This document shows, piece after piece, positions 44,627-53,968 of a stretch of 64,000 bases of DNA; the stretch's first letter is position 1; each line of letters opens with the position of its first letter. A program made the translations under genes and the position numbers. Below the pieces are notes generated by a model. That model was not told the DNA's origin. It did not search any database and worked only from the letters and a program-made list of their open reading frames with translations. Location: contig NZ_CP166961.1 in the NCBI RefSeq assembly GCF_041410465.1, positions 62,001 through 126,000 of the forward strand, read 5' to 3'. The DNA is from Thalassotalea sp. 273M-4. Its GTDB lineage: Bacteria; Pseudomonadota; Gammaproteobacteria; Enterobacterales; Alteromonadaceae.

Positions 44627-45553
44627 ATGAGTGGGCTAGTATCCATTATTATACCTATTTATAAAGGGAAGCGTTTTATTACAAAAACTGTAAATAGCAT
44701 CCTAGAGCAAGACTATAAAAACTTTGAATTGCTATTGATTAATGATGGTTGTCCTGATGATAGCGGAACTATTATTGAACAGATATCGGCAATGGATAAA
44801 AGAATTAAGTGTTTCCATAAATCAAATGGGGGAGTTGCTGACGCACGTTTGTTCGGAATTAAGCGAGCTAAAGGCGATATTATTGCCTTTTGTGATCAAG
44901 ATGATTTATGGACGAAGGATAAGTTAAGTCGGCAAATGCCTTTATTTGAAGACCCAAATGTGGGGTTGGTTCATTGTGGTGCAATTAAGGATGATATTAA
45001 TTTAGGGGTTGCATTTAGGCCTAAGTTACACCCTGAATTACAAGGGCAGATTTTTGACCAATTGGTTCAAAAAAATCGTATCGTCAGTTGCACTGTTGTA
45101 ACTCGTAAATCATTGTTACAACAATGTAATGCTTTTGACAGAGATAAATCGATTATGGGGGTTGATGATTGGCTTGCTTGGTTAAAAATTTCTTTAGCTT
45201 GTAAGGTCGGTTATGTTCAAGACTATTTAGCTGTAAGAACTATACACGGTGATAATTACTCATTAATTGAAGAAAAAATGCATCAGGCCGAAATTACCTG
45301 TATTGATAAAATACAGACATTATCTGCTAATTACCATCACAAAGTTAATTACCCCAAGTTAAAAAATCAAATTCATAAACGTTATGCCAGTTCATATATA
45401 AATAATGGTAACTTTAGGCTTGGAGCTATGTCATTTTGGCAGGCTCATGAATGTTATTCTGATACATATGCACTATTTAAGGCAATAATTTACAGAACAA
45501 CACCTGTGCCCCTACTTACACAACTTCAATCGATATATCGCAGAGTTTGTTAA
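44627..45553 (+). CDS. Family 2 glycosyltransferase
   Basis: A 308-residue GT-A fold enzyme adding a sugar to the growing repeat unit in the cytoplasm. N-terminal motifs are typical: VSIIIPIYKGKRFITKTVNSILEQDYKNFELLLINDGCPDDS, the FHKSNGGVADAR segment and the DQDD metal-binding motif (~92-95). The donor sugar cannot be told. The ATG at 44627 was chosen because it opens the usual family N-terminus; longer forms would overlap the preceding gene. It follows the sugar transferase by 16 bases. Confidence 0.88.
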   Translation: MSGLVSIIIPIYKGKRFITKTVNSILEQDYKNFELLLINDGCPDDSGTIIEQISAMDKRIKCFHKSNGGVADARLFGIKRAKGDIIAFCDQDDLWTKDKLSRQMPLFEDPNVGLVHCGAIKDDINLGVAFRPKLHPELQGQIFDQLVQKNRIVSCTVVTRKSLLQQCNAFDRDKSIMGVDDWLAWLKISLACKVGYVQDYLAVRTIHGDNYSLIEEKMHQAEITCIDKIQTLSANYHHKVNYPKLKNQIHKRYASSYINNGNFRLGAMSFWQAHECYSDTYALFKAIIYRTTPVPLLTQLQSIYRRVC

Positions 45554-45642
45554 TTTTAAATTGATGATATCAATATACTTTTACCTAATAAATTTTAAGT
45601 CATTATATGCAAAGGCGATAAAATTGCGTTGGTATCTTTTTT

Positions 45643-46632
45643 ATGAGTACTAGCTCTGTTTGCAAAAAGCTTTCTCAGTTTTTCTTGGGAACTTTCTTTT
45701 TACTCTTTGTTGCTACGCTAACCTGTTGGGTTTTGCCTTGGTCTAAATATTGGTCGTTGATTGAAGATTTACTTTTGTATATGCCAAGGTGGCTTATTTG
45801 GTTACCCTTGGTGTTGTCAGGTGTTTTTTATCCAAGTTTCTTTTTTCAGCAAAGGCACAAGATTGTTTTTGTTAGTCTATTAATATTAATTAGTTATTTG
45901 GATTTTCAACTTCCTGCATATGATTTATCAACTCCAGAGCGAAAGCCAGAAGCCTTGAGTTTGATGAGCGTTAATATGGGCGGTGGTAATTATAATCCGG
46001 AGATCATCTCTGAAATCGCCAAGAACAGACCATCAATCATCGCTTTTCAGGAAACACCGGGCCAAGTTGCTCGTCAACTTATCCCAAAAAATTGGTATTT
46101 ACATTGCCGAGGTCAAATGTGCTTAGGCAGTATGTATAATTTTACTTTTGTTGATGGCATAGCGAGAAAATCATTGGGTGGTTGGGGAAATTTAGGGTTG
46201 TTATATCAACTAAAATGGCAACAAAGAACGCTTTATATAATGAATGTGCATTTAGAAACACCAAGAAAAGGTTTTGAGCAGTTCCAATGGTCAAAACTAA
46301 ACTTCAGGTCTTTATTGGAAAGCAGTGAAAACCGATTTTTAGAAGCCAAGATTGTGTCAAATTGGGCTCAGTTGATAGCCCCTTTAATTATTGTTGGTGA
46401 TTTTAATATGACTGTAGAAAGTTCCATATACAGAAACGCATTTGGTCGATTTAATAATGCTTTTAGTCAACTTGGTTTTGGTTTTGGTAGAACTAAATTT
46501 ACTCGATTTCACGGGCTCAGAATAGACCATATTTTGTATGATCATTCTTTTCAAGCCGTCGTTGCTAATGTCGGTGATAACTTTGGTAGTGATCATAAAG
46601 CAGTGTATGCTGAACTGATATATAATAATTAA
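45643..46632 (+). CDS. Membrane-anchored endonuclease/exonuclease/phosphatase-family protein
   Basis: The first ~95 residues carry three hydrophobic segments (FFLGTFFLLFVATLTCWVL, WLIWLPLVLSGVFY and IVFVSLLILISYL). Then comes an EEP (DNase I-like) domain with its motifs in order: SVNMGGGN (~108), FQET (~133, metal-binding Glu), NVHLETP (~205), VGDFNM (~251, catalytic Asp and Asn), RIDHILY (~294) and GSDHKAV (~315, catalytic Asp-His). The active site is complete and would face the periplasm. EEP enzymes cleave phosphodiesters in nucleic acids, lipids or phosphosugars; in this setting a phosphodiester in lipid or polysaccharide is a plausible substrate, by inference only. The ribosome-binding site is weak. 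Confidence 0.87.
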   Translation: MSTSSVCKKLSQFFLGTFFLLFVATLTCWVLPWSKYWSLIEDLLLYMPRWLIWLPLVLSGVFYPSFFFQQRHKIVFVSLLILISYLDFQLPAYDLSTPERKPEALSLMSVNMGGGNYNPEIISEIAKNRPSIIAFQETPGQVARQLIPKNWYLHCRGQMCLGSMYNFTFVDGIARKSLGGWGNLGLLYQLKWQQRTLYIMNVHLETPRKGFEQFQWSKLNFRSLLESSENRFLEAKIVSNWAQLIAPLIIVGDFNMTVESSIYRNAFGRFNNAFSQLGFGFGRTKFTRFHGLRIDHILYDHSFQAVVANVGDNFGSDHKAVYAELIYNN

Positions 46633-46741
46633 GTTCATTTTGAAAATGGCAACTATAACAATGTTTTGCGTTATTTTTAAAAGTTTTAAATCGATTACAT
46701 ATGGTCATTAATAATTTTATAAATTAGTAGTGGGATTTCTC

Positions 46742-47539
46742 GTGACAATAAAAAGTAAAATCAAAAAACTAACAACTTTGGCGTTAAATCCGAAAATTTT
46801 TGCCAATAAACCCCAATGCTTATTTATTTTGAGCCATATGCGAAGTCGCTCTTCGTTGCTTTCACATGTGCTAGGCAGCAATGAAGGTATTTGCGGCTAT
46901 AGCGAATCACACAATAGTTATCAGTCTTATTATGACCTAATTAAATTTAAAACCGCTTTAGTTCAAGAGCTTGAAAGTGATTTTAATGAGCAATATTTTC
47001 TCGATAAAATTTTGCACAATAGATTGGTCATGACTAAAAACATGCTTGATTTTATTGAACCTAAAGTAATATTTTTACTGAGAGAGCCAGAAAGTACGAT
47101 CAAAAGTATTATCAATATGGGGCGAAAAACCAATGTTGATTGGTATCAGGATCCTAAGATGGCGACAGAATATTACTGTTCTCGTTTAATGCAACTCAAG
47201 GAGTATGGGCAGTGGTTGAATGGGGGTTATTATGTCTTAGACTCCGAACAGCTTGTCGATAACACGGACGATATTCTTCCCAAGATAAGCCAGTGGTTAG
47301 AATTGAAAAAACCTTTAGTAAAACAATATAAGAAATTTGATAAGACGGGCAAAATCGGCTACGGCGATCCGTCGGCAGAAATTTTGCGGGGCGAGATCAA
47401 GAAAACCCAAGGTTATCCTGAGATCAGCTTGCCTGAATCACAACGACAAAAAGGGCAGCAGGTATTTGAACAGGTCTATCATTATCTGACTAAAAACCAA
47501 CAGGTATTGTCGCCAAACCAAGAAATGGATTTGGTTTAA
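46742..47539 (+). CDS. Sulfotransferase family protein
   Basis: A ~265-residue PAPS-dependent sulfotransferase-like protein. The 5'-phosphosulfate-binding loop is LSHMRSRSSLLSHVLGS near residues 29-45 and the 3'-phosphate-binding segment is VIFLLREPESTIKSI near 106-120. It would sulfate a sugar of the polymer or another envelope glycan. I prefer the GTG at 46742, which has GGGA six bases upstream; a GTG four codons earlier is possible. It is convergent with the next gene. Confidence 0.82.
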   Translation: MTIKSKIKKLTTLALNPKIFANKPQCLFILSHMRSRSSLLSHVLGSNEGICGYSESHNSYQSYYDLIKFKTALVQELESDFNEQYFLDKILHNRLVMTKNMLDFIEPKVIFLLREPESTIKSIINMGRKTNVDWYQDPKMATEYYCSRLMQLKEYGQWLNGGYYVLDSEQLVDNTDDILPKISQWLELKKPLVKQYKKFDKTGKIGYGDPSAEILRGEIKKTQGYPEISLPESQRQKGQQVFEQVYHYLTKNQQVLSPNQEMDLV

Positions 47540-47564
47540 AATCAAATTATTGGAATTGTAGGTG

Positions 47565-48668
47565 TTATCTTGGCATTGATAATACCCGTTTTAATGAATT
47601 AAGCACTAACTTGTCAGGGCTTAGGAACTTTAAGTAATACTGATAGTTATTTTGCATCATGGCGTACCTTTTTTCATCGTTCATTAAGCTTTTCACCTGC
47701 TCTAAACACTGCTCAGTATTGTTAAAGGCCAAGTAATGTTTACCTTCTTGTATTTGACCAAAGGTTTGCGATAATAGCTCTTCACTCACCACCGCTTTAG
47801 AGAGCGCGATATATTCGCCAAACTTCCATCCAATTGATCCCGCTAAGCCCGTTGTCGTTATGCAGACTGAAAATTGCCTCAGAAAATTGAGGTATTGTCT
47901 CTTTTGGGTAAGCTGGCTTTGGCTAAAGACGATATCAGGACAAATGGATTGCGCATATGCACTGTTAATCACGCCCCCTGTAAAGAGTGCCCCATATTCT
48001 TTTTTCAAAGCTCTGATGCAGTCAATGCGCATATCATTTATCGCTTTTCTGTCGGCTATTTGTTTCGGCGTTAGGTCATAATCTTGATCAAATTGCGGTT
48101 CCCATAAGCGGGTGATAAATAGGATATTAAACGGCAACTCAGGTTGTGGTGGGCAATGTAGCTCTTTTAATCTAGGGAGATAAGACAAGTGACTTGCTGT
48201 ATCCAGCTCTCGAATAACGGCTTTAATTTTGTCTTTGACATTACCAAAGGCCCATCGCCTTTGAATCGAGTTTAATGTTGTAAAATCGTTATGAACCATG
48301 AAGTTAAGATCAAGAGGTGCGACTTTGTCCGACATTTGTTGGTGAATGGAATGATTGAAACTTCTTTTAAAATAGATATCGCACCAAGCTAAAGCCTGAT
48401 GATCAAGGGCATGGGCGTCAACGGCATCGTAAAATACTTTTATGTTTTGATTGACGATAGCCCTTAACCCTCCTGTGTGGACCCCTGCCACCTTGTATTT
48501 ATTGTTTTGATAGTGGCTAGACTGACTGTTGATATTTTGTGTTAGGTTTATAAGGCCTTGCTTGTCCAGTAAGTCAAAACCAGTATAAAGTTGCTGCAAA
48601 TGAATGCTGTCACTGACAATTTGCAATTGGCATGAAATAGTCGAATTGTTTTTATTGCTCTCGTTCAT
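47565..48668 (-). CDS. Putative glycosyltransferase (GT-B-like), 367 aa
   Basis: Recognised only weakly. The C-terminal third resembles group 1 glycosyltransferases: an acidic donor-site region GWKFGEYIALSKAVVSE, then QEGKHYLAFNNTEQCLEQVKSLMNDEKRYAMMQNNYQYY. The middle part has a Rossmann-like opening (FNILFITRLWEPQFD, ~190). The N-terminal half matches nothing I know. No signal or membrane segment. It follows the GT2 gene at 48693 by 24 bases on the minus strand, and both form a two-gene unit running against their neighbours. Confidence 0.7.
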   Translation of the reverse strand: MNESNKNNSTISCQLQIVSDSIHLQQLYTGFDLLDKQGLINLTQNINSQSSHYQNNKYKVAGVHTGGLRAIVNQNIKVFYDAVDAHALDHQALAWCDIYFKRSFNHSIHQQMSDKVAPLDLNFMVHNDFTTLNSIQRRWAFGNVKDKIKAVIRELDTASHLSYLPRLKELHCPPQPELPFNILFITRLWEPQFDQDYDLTPKQIADRKAINDMRIDCIRALKKEYGALFTGGVINSAYAQSICPDIVFSQSQLTQKRQYLNFLRQFSVCITTTGLAGSIGWKFGEYIALSKAVVSEELLSQTFGQIQEGKHYLAFNNTEQCLEQVKSLMNDEKRYAMMQNNYQYYLKFLSPDKLVLNSLKRVLSMPR

Positions 48669-48692
48669 AGTATTAAGTTATTGATATGATGG

Positions 48693-49631
48693 TTATTGGC
48701 CATGTACTTTTACGTATTCATTGTGTTTAAAACCAAATAAGCCTAAAAGAGTACCAAGAGCAGAACTGATGCGAAAAAGCCCTCGATAAAGCCTTGATTT
48801 TTTTAGTGATAAAGTGCCCAAAAGAACATCCCCAAGACCACGAATGCTTCTAAGTATGCTAAATACAACCGCTCTAATGAGTACCCTTAACAGGCTATCT
48901 TCAAACAAATGACTGCGGGTATAACCGATACCTGAACGTAAGCCCCGCTTTAAAAACCAACTCAGTGTGGCTCTTGAATTTGGAAACTCTTCCAGTACAG
49001 GAGCATCAGCATAAATGGCATAAATCCCTTGTTTGGCGCATTTCAGGGCGAAATGAAAATCGCTAGCCCCTGTTTTAGCAAAACGAAAATCAAAAGGAGG
49101 GTAAAAACGTTCAAGTACTGGTCGTTTGATTAACACATTATTGGTATAAAATGTCGGTAGCTTTTGACCTGATTTAAAATGATTCTCGCCATATATTAGT
49201 TCGGTTGCCCACTGGGGAGTGTTTTTGCCAGCCACAGATATCACATGACTGGTAACAACGTCGGCTTGATAATTTTTTGCTGTATCCAATAACTTAAGGG
49301 CCCAGTCGTTATCTTTTGGCCATTCATCATCATCAATAAAAAGTAGATACTGCGCAGATGTTGTTAAAAAATGCTGCACACATTTATTGCGCGCTGCAAC
49401 AATGCCGGTTTGCTTTTCAGTAACATAATAAATAGGTAGGGTTGCTGTTTTATTCATGGCGGCGATATCCGCTTCACAATCTGGATCACAGGCGTTATCT
49501 ACTACCAAAATATCTAGCAAGATATCGGCTTTTGTTTGTTGTTTTTGCAATGCAAATAAAAGCCTTTTCAACCATAAAGGCCTCTTGTAAGTAATGACTG
49601 CAATCGTCGCGTGGATTTGTGTATGAGACAT
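48693..49631 (-). CDS. Family 2 glycosyltransferase
   Basis: A 312-residue GT-A enzyme: IAVITYKRPLWLKRLLFAL at the N-terminus, ILVVDNACDPDCEADI, VTEKQTGIVAARNKCV, and the metal-binding FIDDDEWP (~98-105). The C-terminal ~60 residues contain an amphipathic or membrane-attached stretch (LIRAVVFSILRSIRGLGDVLLGTL). It probably adds one sugar of the repeat unit. First of a two-gene minus-strand unit. Confidence 0.88.
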   Translation of the reverse strand: MSHTQIHATIAVITYKRPLWLKRLLFALQKQQTKADILLDILVVDNACDPDCEADIAAMNKTATLPIYYVTEKQTGIVAARNKCVQHFLTTSAQYLLFIDDDEWPKDNDWALKLLDTAKNYQADVVTSHVISVAGKNTPQWATELIYGENHFKSGQKLPTFYTNNVLIKRPVLERFYPPFDFRFAKTGASDFHFALKCAKQGIYAIYADAPVLEEFPNSRATLSWFLKRGLRSGIGYTRSHLFEDSLLRVLIRAVVFSILRSIRGLGDVLLGTLSLKKSRLYRGLFRISSALGTLLGLFGFKHNEYVKVHGQ

Positions 49632-49801
49632 TGAAATTGCCGTAACTTTTTATTTTTTATTTTTATAGTCTAGTATGCTAATGAGCATTTAGAAAATAAT
49701 AAGGTTAATAAGACAGTAGGTTAACCTGTTATTTTTATATGACTTTTCTTTTTAATAAATTTAAAAAATCATCTACCAAGTAAAAAGCATAAGAAAAAAG
49801 C

Positions 49802-51301
49802 ATGAAAAAACAAGTCGTCTCAAGCTCGTTTTACAAGACCATAGAAGTCGCATGTTTATTTGCTTCGTCGATGTTTCTTACGCCCTATTTAGTGACTCAC
49901 CTAGGTATGGAAGATTATGGCCTTTGGGTATTGGCATTATCGGTGATTTCTTGGTTATTCATTCTAGAATTCGGCTTTCCTGAAGCGTTACAAAGAGAAG
50001 TCGCCATCGCTATGGTGAAAGAAGATAGCACCGAGCTTCAAAGTTTATTTTCAACCAGCTTATTGTTGTTTTTAGCTCTAAGCGTATTGGCAATTTTTGT
50101 TGTGGTTTTATTGGTTGTGACCGATGTTTTGGCTTTATCTGAATACAGTAATGCAAAGATCATAAAGACATGTTTACTACTCTTATCTCTTAAATTGCTC
50201 TATGACTTTCTTTTCAATTCCTATCATGCCTTTTTGATGTCTATTTTACGATTGGATATAGATCATAAATTATCTACCCTTAATATTCTTTTGAAAACAA
50301 TCGCAATGTTCATTTTAATCCCTAAATTGGGATTGTGGGGGGCTTTAATCGCTTCTTTGGGAGCTGATTTTATTAGCAATACCATTAAAATTTTATGGAT
50401 TAAAAACGCTTTTCCAGCACTTTCTTTTAATATTCTGTTGGCTAATCGACAGAAACTGAACCATCTGTTTCATTTTGCTAAACATGTTTGGCTCGATATT
50501 GTTGCCCGAACATTAAACCTTAAAAGTATGCCAATAGTCATAACTAAGCTATTGGATGTGTCATTGGTGGGAGTGTACAGCGTACTAAATAATTTGGCCG
50601 TTTACGTTTCTAGTTTTATCTATGCTTTGAATGATTCTCTGATCCCCGTCTTTAATAAAAAATTCGCGCAACAGGAAGACTTGCAGTCATTGTTTGATTT
50701 AAATGTCAGAGTCAATATATTTTGCGCAACCTTGTTTTATTTACCTTTGGTGTTATTAGGGGAAAGTTTTGTTTTATTGTGGCTTGGTAGTGCATTTTCT
50801 GAGCATATTTATATTCTGTACTTTTCTGCATTTGTCTTGTTACTTAAATCCATTAGTATTCCAATAAATCAGGTGTTACTCGCACAAGCCAAGCATCAGT
50901 TGATTGCTCGCACCAATTTATTTTCAGCTATTGTCTCTATTATCTCAGCGATATTTTTAGGAAGCCACTTCGGCCTAAAAGGTATTGTTTTTGCTGCTAG
51001 TGTAAGCTTTTTATTGTTTGAATTTGGCGTTAGCCTTTTGTTAATTAAAAAGTTCACGGGGTTTGCTATTGCAAGTTTATGCAAGACATTAGCTATGGCA
51101 TTTTTTTTGATCCTATTTTTCTTTCTGTTTTTTCAATACATACAACTCAATGCCCTAATTAAAACTTGGGGAAATTTGTTTTTCGTTAGCATAGGAGTAT
51201 TTTTAGCCAACATATTGCCATGTTACTTTTTACTATTAAATCAATCTTTAAAACAAATGCTTAATAAGCAAATACATCGTTGTCTTAGAGCAATTTATTG
51301 A
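49802..51301 (+). CDS. Oligosaccharide flippase (Wzx-like)
   Basis: A 499-residue MOP-superfamily membrane protein with about 12-14 helices. The start FYKTIEVACLFASSMFLTPYLVTHLGMEDYGLWVLALS and the later ALNDSLIPVFNKKFAQ are characteristic of polysaccharide flippases, which move undecaprenyl-linked repeat units to the periplasmic face. A second flippase of a different subgroup is encoded at 58634-60076, so the window codes for two. Confidence 0.88.
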   Translation: MKKQVVSSSFYKTIEVACLFASSMFLTPYLVTHLGMEDYGLWVLALSVISWLFILEFGFPEALQREVAIAMVKEDSTELQSLFSTSLLLFLALSVLAIFVVVLLVVTDVLALSEYSNAKIIKTCLLLLSLKLLYDFLFNSYHAFLMSILRLDIDHKLSTLNILLKTIAMFILIPKLGLWGALIASLGADFISNTIKILWIKNAFPALSFNILLANRQKLNHLFHFAKHVWLDIVARTLNLKSMPIVITKLLDVSLVGVYSVLNNLAVYVSSFIYALNDSLIPVFNKKFAQQEDLQSLFDLNVRVNIFCATLFYLPLVLLGESFVLLWLGSAFSEHIYILYFSAFVLLLKSISIPINQVLLAQAKHQLIARTNLFSAIVSIISAIFLGSHFGLKGIVFAASVSFLLFEFGVSLLLIKKFTGFAIASLCKTLAMAFFLILFFFLFFQYIQLNALIKTWGNLFFVSIGVFLANILPCYFLLLNQSLKQMLNKQIHRCLRAIY

Positions 51302-51478
51302 TTTTTATAACACTATTAGGTTGAAAAGTAGATATTTTTTGCTAGGTTGAAAGTGTTAACAATAATAATTAAGTGATCAGAACCATCATCTGTTATTTTT
51401 TAATTTTTTTGATACAACAATTCCCAATAGATAATAAAGTTTTTCATTGACTGTGACTTGTTAGAAGGGAGTATAGAA

Positions 51479-51547
51479 GTGTCTGATTTCAAATGTTTTG
51501 ATAACGAAAATGAATATCAACAAGTTAAGTGTGAATATGAGTATTAG
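51479..51547 (+). CDS. Possible short leader ORF (22 codons) upstream of the polymerase gene
   Basis: A GTG-initiated reading frame with a good ribosome-binding site (GGGAG, seven bases upstream) encodes 22 residues rich in Glu, Tyr and Asp and ends 31 bases before the polymerase gene. No similarity was recognised; chance occurrence is quite possible. Confidence 0.2.
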   Translation: MSDFKCFDNENEYQQVKCEYEY

Positions 51548-51578
51548 TTCACTATTGTAATGTTATCAAGGGATTAAC

Positions 51579-52928
51579 ATGCAAACAGAGAGTTCAACCA
51601 TCTTACATCAAGGCATTCATAAACAGGTACGCACAAACGATTCTTTGTTAGCTTACTTGTTTTTATTTTTGTATACCGTATCAGTGTTAATTAGGCCACA
51701 TGAAATGTTTATTGAGACCAGGTTCTGGATCGCAATAAAGGTTTTTGCTATTTTAGCTCTCGTCTTTATGGCAGCTTTTCAAAGGCCGATTAAAATTATT
51801 CCTCAGCATTTTATGCTTTTAGTGCTCTTTCCTTTCATTGTTTTTTCTGGTTTTTTGAATGGTTCAGGGATGTTGGGATTAGCTTTTGCTCAAGTGTTTT
51901 TCATATCCTTTGTAATCCCGTTTTTTATGTTTAGCTTATGCCTTTCAACAATTAAACGACAACAGTTAATTATGTTGGTGTCATTAATTGCTGCATCTTT
52001 GATGGTACATAATGGATACGTTCAACAAATTACATCAGATGGCTCTGGCTGGGCTCTTGGCACTTATTCCGTTGGGAAATTTGAGCTTGATGAAAGAAGG
52101 ATCACTTATCTTGGTTTCTTTAGAGATCCAAATGATATTGGTCAATTTTTGATTATGAATATCCCCTTTATTTTTTATTTCTTTATTAAAGGTGGAGCGA
52201 TAACAAAGACCATCATGCTGATCGCTTTAAGCGGTATGTGCTATGGCGTATATTTAACTGGCTCAAGGGGGACAGCTGTAGGTTTAGCTGGACTTGTTAT
52301 GTCTTATTATTTAGTTACTCGGGCAGGGGCTAAGTTTTTTTTATGGTGTATTATTATTGCCCCATTGGGCATGATAGCGATTGCAAGTTTACAATCTAGT
52401 ATTGATCTCTCTGCTAACCAAAGACTTTGGGCTTGGTATCATGGACTTCAGATGTTAATTGATAATCCTATTTTTGGGGTTGGTAAATATCAATTTTTTG
52501 AACATCATGGCCGTGTAGCACACAACTCTTTTATACAAGTTGCCGCCGAACTTGGCGTTCCTGGTTATAGCTTATGGTGCGGAGCATTAGTTTCTAGTAT
52601 TTTACCTTCATATCTTATTATTAACCATTTAAAGAAACATACAGATTTAGTTAATAACCTTAATCAAGAACAAAAAGATGAAATTTTATTAAATAAAACT
52701 CTACTATTTTCGATGATTGGCTATTTCATTACCGCATTCTTTATCAGTCGTTCTGATACGGTTTTAATTGCCATTTTTATGGGGATGTGTGTTGCTGCCA
52801 ATTATCGCATCATTAAACGGGTGCCAGAGCTTGCTAAGTTTTTCCTCGGTAATTACATATTGCATAGTATGTTACTAGCCTGGGTTATTATTATCATGGT
52901 CTACCTTTCATTAAAATTAGGTTTGTAA
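51579..52928 (+). CDS. O-antigen ligase/polymerase family protein (Wzy-like)
   Basis: A 449-residue membrane protein with about eleven helices and the Wzy/WaaL core: FRDPNDIGQFLIMN (~185), VYLTGSRGTAVGLAGLVMSYYLV (~225-248), and a periplasmic loop with NQRLWAWYHGLQMLIDNPIFGVG followed by VAHNSFIQVAAELGVPGYSLW (His in HNSFIQ). It resembles the ligase/polymerase proteins that accompany exosortase-A loci and is the best candidate for the polymerase of this locus. It is followed 34 bases later by a sulfotransferase gene. Confidence 0.9.
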   Translation: MQTESSTILHQGIHKQVRTNDSLLAYLFLFLYTVSVLIRPHEMFIETRFWIAIKVFAILALVFMAAFQRPIKIIPQHFMLLVLFPFIVFSGFLNGSGMLGLAFAQVFFISFVIPFFMFSLCLSTIKRQQLIMLVSLIAASLMVHNGYVQQITSDGSGWALGTYSVGKFELDERRITYLGFFRDPNDIGQFLIMNIPFIFYFFIKGGAITKTIMLIALSGMCYGVYLTGSRGTAVGLAGLVMSYYLVTRAGAKFFLWCIIIAPLGMIAIASLQSSIDLSANQRLWAWYHGLQMLIDNPIFGVGKYQFFEHHGRVAHNSFIQVAAELGVPGYSLWCGALVSSILPSYLIINHLKKHTDLVNNLNQEQKDEILLNKTLLFSMIGYFITAFFISRSDTVLIAIFMGMCVAANYRIIKRVPELAKFFLGNYILHSMLLAWVIIIMVYLSLKLGL

Positions 52929-52962
52929 TATATGCTCGTTGCGACAACCCCTAGGAGTTCAT

Positions 52963-53910
52963 ATGTTTAGCCGCCCTCTCATCGTTATTGGAATGCACCG
53001 AAGTGGTACGTCTGCTTTGTCAGGGGAGCTATCACGCTTTGGGGTATTCATGGGAAGAAAGTTGTTTAAAGCACAAGCAGGAGTAAATGAAAAAGGCTTT
53101 TGGGAAAACAGCCAAGTAGTCAAATTAAATGACTTGATTTTGGATGGATTAAAGTCGAGTTGGGATAATCCTGTACACCTAAATATAGAGCAACAAAATA
53201 GTTGTTCAGATTTTGTTGAACTTGGCCAAGCCCTAATAAAGCAAGAATATGCAAACAAATTGCTTTGGGGGATGAAGGATCCTAGGACTACCATATTGTT
53301 ACCTTTTTGGCAGAATGTATTTAGTAAGAGTCACATTAATCCAATCTATGTACTCATTGTAAGAAACCCTTTAGAGGTTGCTGAATCATTACGAAAAAGA
53401 GATGGTTTTAGTCGGGATAAAAGTTTGATGCTTTGGCTTAACTATAATTTTATGGCGATAGAATATAGCCAGCCAGAAAACCGCCTAATATTCAGCTTTA
53501 GTGAAGTAGTAAACCAACCAGAAATTATACTAAATACCTTAAAAAAAGAATTTGATTTGCCTTTTCAATCACAAACGTCTCAAAGTTTTATTGATAAACG
53601 GTTAAAAACCAATAACACGGAATTTAGCCTAGAGGAAGGCGACTTTCTTTATTGTCTCAGCCAAAAGGTGTATCTGGCACTATTACAATTTGATGCGCCT
53701 CAACTTGAACAATTGAAAGTCGATTATAAACAGTACATTGAACAACTCAACCCTGTGTTATTAGAACACTTGATTCAGATTCAAGAATCAGAATCTCATT
53801 ATAGACAGTTATTTGAACAAGCCTACAATAGCTTTTACTGGAAATTGTTTCGCCCTTTTAAGAAAGTTGAAGAAGGTATTCGCAAGTTGTTGGCCACACA
53901 ACAGAAATGA
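52963..53910 (+). CDS. Sulfotransferase family protein
   Basis: A 315-residue protein with the phosphosulfate-binding loop LIVIGMHRSGTSALSGELSRFG at the N-terminus (~6-27) and a 3'-phosphate region YVLIVRNPLEVAESLRKRDGF (~129-149), both typical of bacterial sulfotransferases acting on glycans. The C-terminal ~60 residues form a helical tail ending in a basic segment (RPFKKVEEGIRKLLATQQK). The ATG at 52963 was chosen because AGGAG lies five bases upstream. It is the second sulfotransferase in the locus and probably co-transcribed with the polymerase gene. Confidence 0.87.
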   Translation: MFSRPLIVIGMHRSGTSALSGELSRFGVFMGRKLFKAQAGVNEKGFWENSQVVKLNDLILDGLKSSWDNPVHLNIEQQNSCSDFVELGQALIKQEYANKLLWGMKDPRTTILLPFWQNVFSKSHINPIYVLIVRNPLEVAESLRKRDGFSRDKSLMLWLNYNFMAIEYSQPENRLIFSFSEVVNQPEIILNTLKKEFDLPFQSQTSQSFIDKRLKTNNTEFSLEEGDFLYCLSQKVYLALLQFDAPQLEQLKVDYKQYIEQLNPVLLEHLIQIQESESHYRQLFEQAYNSFYWKLFRPFKKVEEGIRKLLATQQK

Positions 53911-53968
53911 ATGTTGAAATCACAGTATTGATGATAATTATTTTAGTCCAAATTGGAGGAAATAAGTT

